Part shown: one piece after another, positions 7,608 through 10,862 of the stretch
Layout of the letters: each line of letters starts with the position of its first letter
How positions within the stretch are numbered: the first letter of the stretch is position 1
Assembly (NCBI GenBank): GCA_023432475.1
Contig: JAEYUN010000031.1
Coordinates: forward strand, 1 to 10,862
From: Candidatus Parcubacteria bacterium
Lineage (GTDB): Bacteria > Patescibacteriota > Saccharimonadia > Saccharimonadales > Saccharimonadaceae
DNA length: 10,862 bases
Reading direction: 5' to 3'
The notes under the pieces: generated by a model
Seen by the model: the letters and a program-made list of their open reading frames with translations, nothing else
Database searches by the model: none
What the model was told of the DNA's origin: nothing
Position numbers and translations under genes: made by a program

Positions 7608-7722
7608 TCGGACGAAAATGCTAATAACTAGGCTTTTTAAAAAAATCAGCCGGTGGTTGTATAAAAACTGTGTACGCTCGTCCCCAGACTTTTGCCTATA
7701 GTTATGAACAAGATTTAAACAC

Positions 7723-9093
7723 CTATGCATACAGAAGCTCCCTTATTTCCGCCACCTGTTCACGAATCGTGAAATCGAGTTTAATAGCCCGTTCGATTTT
7801 CTCAACTGAATGTATGGCGGTTGTATGGTCTTTGCGGCCAAGCTCGGTTGAGATCCGCGGGAAACTCATATGAAGTTCACTCCTGAGTAAATACATAGCT
7901 ATCTGGCGCGGTACAACTATGTGTTTGTCACGCTTAGACCCGGTTATAATAGCTGGTTCGATACGGAAGTAGCGTGCGGTTTTGTCGATAACTTGTTTTG
8001 GGGTGAGGTGGTGTGGCCGGTTTTGTTTTATATTGCCCAGCAGTCCAGTAGCGGTCTCTACATCGGGCTCGATACCTCTAACTTCACAAAAAGCCAAAAG
8101 CTGGTTTAGGGCACCTTCAAGCTCACGAATGTTGGTATTGATATTGCGCGCCAGGTATTCGACGGTTTCGCGAGAAAGCTCGACATTACTAAGAGCGGCT
8201 TTGGTTTGTACTATCGCGCAGCGGGTCTCAAACTCTGGCATTTGAATATCTATCGTCATACCCCACTCGAAACGACTGCGCAGACGATCGGTTAGGGTAG
8301 GGATATTTTTCGGCGGTTTGTCTGAGCTGATAATAATTTGCTTATTAGCCTGGTGCAGGGCGTTAAAGGTATGGAAAAATTCTTCCTGAGTTTTTTCCTT
8401 ACCGGCTATAAACTGAATATCGTCGACAATCAGCACATCAACACGGCGGTATTTGTCAGAAAAACCCTTTTTCTTAAAACGGATAGCGTCTAAAAACTCA
8501 CTCACGAAAGTCTCCGAACTTATATAAACTATATTGGCTTCGGGCTGATTCCGGCGTATTTCATTACCAACTGCCTGTATGAGGTGGGTTTTACCAAGAC
8601 CGGCCCCGCCGTATATAAAAACCGGGTTGTATTTCTCACCAGGTGACTTAGCTACAGCTTGACAGGTAGCGTAGGCTAGATCATTGCTAGAACCTACCAC
8701 GAAGTTATCAAAGGTATATTTTGGGTTTAAGTTCGGATTTTTAGCTGTAGTGGTAGTGGGGGCGGGAAGCGGCGAGGAGGCTGTTTTGGTGTGCTCGGCA
8801 ACAGCTTCGGCCAGGGGTGAACGTACATCGCTAGCGGCACGCCGGGATTTATCGCTTTTTATAACGTAATTAACACTTTTAACGTTAACGCCGTTTTTGT
8901 TCAAGGCTTTTAATACCTGTTGATTAAATTTCGACTCAAATTGTTGCTTGGCAAATACGTTAGAAACCGCCACGGCGAATGTACCGTCGCCATTTATAAC
9001 CAGCTCGGTCGGCTTGAACCAGGTTACAAAGACAGCGTGCGAGACAGTGGTCTCGATCTCGCCCAAAACAGCTTGCCAGACAGCTTGATTCAT
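7723..9093 (-). CDS. dnaA: Chromosomal replication initiator protein DnaA
   Basis: 456 residues, normal length. DnaA binds the origin boxes, assembles an ATP-dependent filament and melts DNA to load the helicase. Domain I is residues 1-80 and a variable Thr/Ala/Pro-rich linker spans 85-122. The AAA+ domain III starts near FDNF (128-131), with Walker A GGAGLGKT (162-169), Walker B VLIVDD (220-225), sensor 1 ISSD (255-258) and box VII RLRSRF (270-275, putative arginine finger Arg274). The domain IV DNA-binding signature is DHTTAIHS (422-429). All key residues are present. The ATG start at 9093 is preceded by a strong GAGGAGGGG. DnaA boxes lie on both sides of the gene and one overlaps its candidate promoter, so the usual autoregulation is likely. 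Confidence 0.98.
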   Translation of the reverse strand: MNQAVWQAVLGEIETTVSHAVFVTWFKPTELVINGDGTFAVAVSNVFAKQQFESKFNQQVLKALNKNGVNVKSVNYVIKSDKSRRAASDVRSPLAEAVAEHTKTASSPLPAPTTTTAKNPNLNPKYTFDNFVVGSSNDLAYATCQAVAKSPGEKYNPVFIYGGAGLGKTHLIQAVGNEIRRNQPEANIVYISSETFVSEFLDAIRFKKKGFSDKYRRVDVLIVDDIQFIAGKEKTQEEFFHTFNALHQANKQIIISSDKPPKNIPTLTDRLRSRFEWGMTIDIQMPEFETRCAIVQTKAALSNVELSRETVEYLARNINTNIRELEGALNQLLAFCEVRGIEPDVETATGLLGNIKQNRPHHLTPKQVIDKTARYFRIEPAIITGSKRDKHIVVPRQIAMYLLRSELHMSFPRISTELGRKDHTTAIHSVEKIERAIKLDFTIREQVAEIRELLYA

Positions 9094-9104
9094 AAATTAA
9101 CTAA

Positions 9105-9113
9105 CCCCTCCTC
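9105..9113 (-). promoter_or_regulatory. Ribosome binding site of dnaA
   Basis: The minus strand reads GAGGAGGGG about 11 bases before the dnaA ATG. It is the strongest Shine-Dalgarno in the window and supports the chosen start. Confidence 0.65.
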
Positions 9114-9131
9114 TTTTTTTGGTCGTCTCTT

Positions 9132-9160
9132 ATAATATAACCCGACAAGGCAGTTTTCCA
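9132..9160 (-). promoter_or_regulatory. Candidate dnaA promoter
   Basis: On the minus strand a -35-like TGGAAA (9160-9155) is separated by 17 bases from a -10-like TATTAT (9137-9132), about 40 bases before the start codon. The -35 lies inside the DnaA box at 9154-9162, so DnaA bound there could repress its own gene. Predicted by eye only. Confidence 0.4.
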
Positions 9161-9162
9161 CA
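9154..9162 (+). promoter_or_regulatory. DnaA box upstream of dnaA
   Basis: TTTTCCACA matches the relaxed consensus TTWTNCACA exactly. It overlaps the candidate dnaA -35 element. Confidence 0.55.
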
Positions 9163-9207
9163 ACCATCAGCAGCGTGGAGGTCAGTAAGGCCCTTCTTGG
9201 TAGCGAT

Positions 9208-9216
9208 TTATACACA
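9208..9216 (+). promoter_or_regulatory. DnaA box in the dnaA-rpmH gap
   Basis: TTATACACA matches TTWTNCACA exactly and differs by one base from the ideal TTATCCACA. Confidence 0.6.
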
Positions 9217-9240
9217 ATTTTAAACCACCTCTGTTAAAGC

Positions 9241-9249
9241 TGTGGATAA
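9241..9249 (-). promoter_or_regulatory. Perfect DnaA box
   Basis: The plus strand reads TGTGGATAA, the exact complement of TTATCCACA. It is the only perfect box seen in the window and lies between the divergent dnaA and rpmH genes. Confidence 0.75.
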
Positions 9250-9261
9250 AAAAGTCATTTC

Positions 9262-9270
9262 AGTGGAAAA
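9262..9270 (-). promoter_or_regulatory. Near-consensus DnaA box
   Basis: The minus strand reads TTTTCCACT, one mismatch from the relaxed consensus. It begins 21 bases from the start of the perfect box and is identical to the box at 7564-7572 in the other origin region. Confidence 0.4.
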
Positions 9271-9302
9271 TAAACATACCAGAGTATTGTTTCGGTGTCT
9301 CT

Positions 9303-9318
9303 TCAAGTCTGGACTTGA
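9303..9318 (+). repeat. Operator-like palindrome before rpmH
   Basis: TCAAGTC and GACTTGA are perfect 7-base inverted arms around a 2-base centre. The centre is too short for an RNA hairpin loop, so a dimeric protein-binding site is more likely. The right arm overlaps the -35-like TTGAGG of the candidate rpmH promoter. Confidence 0.45.
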
Positions 9319-9343
9319 GGAAAAAGCTATTTTCTGGTAAGCT
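9315..9343 (+). promoter_or_regulatory. Candidate rpmH promoter
   Basis: TTGAGG (9315-9320) is spaced 17 bases from TAAGCT (9338-9343), which is preceded by TG as in extended -10 elements. The -10 itself is weak. The predicted start point is next to the ATG at 9351, so the mRNA would be almost leaderless. This agrees with the lack of a Shine-Dalgarno. Confidence 0.35.
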
Positions 9344-9350
9344 ACTTAGC

Positions 9351-9488
9351 ATGCCAAAAAGAACATATCAACCCAAGACTCGCCGTCGTGCTCGTGTTCA
9401 CGGTTTTCGTGCCCGCATGGCTACTAAAAACGGCCGCTTGGTATTGAAGGCTCGTCGACAGAAAAATCGCAAGCAAATTGCAGTCTAG
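9351..9488 (+). CDS. rpmH: 50S ribosomal protein bL34
   Basis: 45 residues, very basic, the normal size for this large-subunit protein that contacts 23S rRNA. The start MPKRTYQPK and the core HGFRARMATKNGR are the family hallmark, followed by VLKARRQKNRK (usually RRxKGRK; here Asn replaces Gly). The ATG at 9351 is set by family alignment. There is no clear Shine-Dalgarno upstream. It diverges from dnaA across the DnaA-box region and is followed by a hairpin and then rnpA, the conserved order near bacterial origins. Confidence 0.97.
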   Translation: MPKRTYQPKTRRRARVHGFRARMATKNGRLVLKARRQKNRKQIAV

Positions 9489-9526
9489 TTTGATACAGCA
9501 AAAAAGTACCGAGTAAAAACCTATAA

Positions 9527-9554
9527 ACAGCCCTTTGCATCCGCAAGGGGCTGT
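9527..9554 (+). terminator. Strong hairpin between rpmH and rnpA
   Basis: Arms 9527-9538 and 9543-9554 pair over 12 positions (one G-U) around the 4-base loop ATCC. No U-run follows on the plus strand (CCTGTATTCTATT comes next), so it is not a textbook intrinsic terminator. On the minus strand the flank is moderately T-rich. It may act as a partial terminator, an RNA-stability element or a processing site separating the abundant rpmH message from rnpA. Confidence 0.5.
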
Positions 9555-9575
9555 CCTGTATTCTATTAAGAGCCT

Positions 9576-9950
9576 ATGTTAGCTTATAAATATCGTTTTC
9601 ACGGTCACGGCAGCCTGCGTTACCTTTACGCCAAAGGCGAGACTACTCGTAATCATTTACTACAAATACGTTACGTACCCAACAAAAAACGCAGCGACAG
9701 TCGTGCAACGGTTATTGTTGCCAAAAAAGTCCTCAAGTCGGCTGTCAAACGCAACCGGATCCGTCGCCGGGTCTATGAGATTTTGCGACGCAACTGGGAC
9801 AGTATTGTCCACCCGGTTGACTTTGCCGTCAGTATCTTTATGCCCGAAGCCGCCACTATGCCTGCCGACGAGCTTGAGGCCAATGTACTTAGTGTTTTAA
9901 CTCAGGCCGGACTCTATCAAAGCCGCTCCCAATCTGATAAAATAAACTAA
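9576..9950 (+). CDS. rnpA: Ribonuclease P protein component
   Basis: 124 residues, normal size. It is the basic protein partner of the RNase P RNA and helps bind and cleave the 5' leader of pre-tRNA. The hallmark RNR region is present: KKVLKSAVKRNRIRRRVYE at about 50-68. The N-terminal YRFHGHGSLRYLY resembles the family's F-x-x-V/L-Y substrate-binding face. The ATG at 9576 fits the family; only a short AAGAG at 3 bases could serve as ribosome site. It is 87 bases after rpmH and 4 bases before yidC, so it is probably coexpressed with yidC. Confidence 0.95.
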   Translation: MLAYKYRFHGHGSLRYLYAKGETTRNHLLQIRYVPNKKRSDSRATVIVAKKVLKSAVKRNRIRRRVYEILRRNWDSIVHPVDFAVSIFMPEAATMPADELEANVLSVLTQAGLYQSRSQSDKIN

Positions 9951-9954
9951 GCTT

Positions 9955-10862
9955 ATGAACATTTTTGACTTGCTTATCGTTCAGCCGATTTTTAACCTGC
10001 TCGTCGTTATCTATGGGCTGATTCCCGGTTCAGACTTTGGTATTGCCCTGATAGTCTTTACTATTTTGGTACGCCTAGCCATGTGGCCGCTTATCAAAAA
10101 ACAACTTCACCAAACTAAAGCCCAGCGTGAAATCCAACCCGAGCTAAAGAAAATAAAAGCCCGCGCTAAGGGTAATAAACAGCTCGAGGGCCAGCTCATG
10201 CTGGAGCTTTACCGCGAAAAAGGCATCAACCCGTTTAGTAGTATTGGCACTCTTTTGTTGCAGTTGCCTATATTTATTGCGCTGTTTAATGTTATCCGTA
10301 TCATCACCCAGCACCGCGATCAGATAGAGATGTTCACTTATGACTTTGTTGAAAAGCTTGGCCCAATCCAGAGTATCATCAGCGACCCAAGCCATAACTT
10401 TAACGAGTCGCTGCTCGGTATAGTCAACCTTGCCAAAACCCCTATCGCCGACGGCGTTATTTACTGGCCGCTAATAGTTCTTGCGGTTTTGTCGGCGATT
10501 TTGCAGTACGTTCAAACCAAACAAATATCACCGCAACCAACCGAGAAAAAACGCCTGCGTGACCTGATGGCCGAGTCGGCCGCTACTGGTAAACAGGTTG
10601 ACCAAGCTGAGATGAGCGCTATCATGACCCAGCGCATGATGATGTTCTTCCCTCTACTTACTTTCATGGTTATGCTGGCTCTACCGGGCGCGATCGCTCT
10701 ATACACGGTTGTTGGTTCGGTTGTGGCCATCATTCAACAAAGCTTTATTTTAGGTAAAGATGTTACCGAGATGGAGAAATTAGCCAGCAGTAGCGAAACC
10801 AACACCGCCAAACAGCGGGCCGACGCCGCCCTCGAGGCAGAAGTAGTGGCGGTCGCGTCCAA
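9955..10862 (+). CDS. yidC: Membrane protein insertase YidC/Oxa1 family (3' partial)
   Basis: 302 codons without a stop to the window end. YidC inserts membrane proteins with or without SecYEG. The core helix FGIALIVFTILVR (28-40), followed by LAMWPLIKKQ, carries the conserved groove arginine (Arg40). A charged cytoplasmic coiled segment follows (about 49-92, the C1 region). More hydrophobic segments lie at about 94-118, 166-186, 228-246 and 248-266. The N-terminus is short (hydrophobic at 8-23), with no lipoprotein cysteine and no large periplasmic domain, so it is the compact type found in monoderms and organelles. The tail after 270 is polar and Ala/Glu-rich and continues past the edge. 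The start lies 4 bases after the rnpA stop with no visible Shine-Dalgarno, so coupling to rnpA is likely. Confidence 0.95.
   Translation, partial: MNIFDLLIVQPIFNLLVVIYGLIPGSDFGIALIVFTILVRLAMWPLIKKQLHQTKAQREIQPELKKIKARAKGNKQLEGQLMLELYREKGINPFSSIGTLLLQLPIFIALFNVIRIITQHRDQIEMFTYDFVEKLGPIQSIISDPSHNFNESLLGIVNLAKTPIADGVIYWPLIVLAVLSAILQYVQTKQISPQPTEKKRLRDLMAESAATGKQVDQAEMSAIMTQRMMMFFPLLTFMVMLALPGAIALYTVVGSVVAIIQQSFILGKDVTEMEKLASSSETNTAKQRADAALEAEVVAVAS

Larger units (their letters stand above)
7465..7722 (-). other. Candidate oriC unwinding region between dnaA and dnaN
   Basis: Read on the minus strand (dnaA towards dnaN), this non-coding stretch holds near-consensus DnaA boxes TTTTCCACT (7572-7564), TTACCCACA (7582-7574), CTATTCACA (7607-7599) and ATATTCACA (7517-7509), all in one orientation. 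The last is followed by the 4-base spacer CGTC, then triplet repeats (7504-7487), then an AT-rich run up to the dnaN ribosome site. This order of box, GC spacer, DnaA-trio and AT-rich DNA is the basal origin unwinding system described in Bacillus subtilis. An AT block at 7616-7646 is further melting-prone DNA. No coding sequence was accepted here. Confidence 0.6.
9094..9350. other. Divergent dnaA-rpmH control region and second origin half
   Basis: The 257-base gap holds two exact relaxed-consensus DnaA boxes, one perfect box, one near box, candidate promoters in both directions and the palindrome at 9303-9318. The box starts are 54, 33 and 21 bases apart, close to whole helical turns, so they may lie on one face of the DNA. 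With the boxes in the dnaA-dnaN gap this suggests a bipartite origin around dnaA. No gene was found in it. Confidence 0.6.

Noticed and set aside
7631..7651. GGCT...AGCC hairpin with T/A tract as a dnaA terminator
   Set aside because: Only four outer pairs form before mismatches, and the T-run lies inside the loop, not after the stem.
7551..7723. 9-base inverted repeat GGTGTTTAA / TTAAACACC at the two ends of the origin gap
   Set aside because: A 9-base match over 258 bases is not rare by chance, and it matches no DnaA box or known site.
7444..7730. Short ORFs on both strands in the dnaA-dnaN gap (61-85 residues)
   Set aside because: They overlap dnaN or dnaA starts and ends, have no family resemblance or ribosome site, and cover conserved-looking origin elements.
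9571..9578. A separate promoter directly before rnpA (TATTCT at 9558-9563)
   Set aside because: No -35 at a sensible distance, and the preceding sequence is the hairpin. Too weak to list.

Overview
The window spans a bacterial chromosomal replication-origin region, with a cell-envelope locus lying head-on beside it. Right of about 5.3 kb the order is the classic one: recF, dnaN and dnaA on the minus strand, an intergenic control region, then rpmH, rnpA and yidC on the plus strand. The organism looks like a monoderm-type, small-genome bacterium, most plausibly Candidatus Saccharibacteria (TM7) or a related Patescibacteria/CPR lineage. This is inference from the divergent proteins, the YidC that lacks the large Gram-negative periplasmic domain, the absence of gyrB after recF, and the adjacent wall-hydrolase genes. 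TGA is used as a stop codon, so there is no sign of the UGA recoding known in some CPR phyla.

Bases 1-5318 (plus strand) hold three tightly packed genes that probably form one operon. The first is cut by the left edge and encodes a large membrane protein with a cysteine-rich C-terminal half ending in a VanY/M15-like peptidase domain. The second is a 746-residue secreted or membrane-anchored protein that joins three enzyme-like modules: an endonuclease/exonuclease/phosphatase (DNase I-like) domain, a phage-tail-type lysozyme domain and an M23 peptidase domain. The third is a 171-residue protein with one membrane helix. The set looks like machinery for working on cell walls and on nucleic acid or phosphoester substrates outside the cell. 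A role in a type IV secretion/DNA-uptake apparatus or in attack on a host cell is possible, but it is inference.

Bases 5305-9093 (minus strand) hold dnaA, dnaN and recF: the initiator, the sliding clamp and the gap-repair loader. The dnaA-dnaN gap (7465-7722) carries several near-consensus DnaA boxes in one orientation. The last box is followed by a short GC spacer, a run of DnaA-trio repeats and an AT-rich stretch, which is the layout of a basal origin unwinding system. The dnaA-rpmH gap (9094-9350) carries a second cluster of DnaA boxes, a candidate dnaA promoter overlapping one of them, and a palindrome overlapping a candidate rpmH promoter. Together they suggest a bipartite oriC flanking dnaA.

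Bases 9351-10862 (plus strand) hold rpmH, a strong hairpin, rnpA and yidC, which is cut by the right edge. These genes supply ribosomal protein bL34, the RNase P protein and the membrane insertase.
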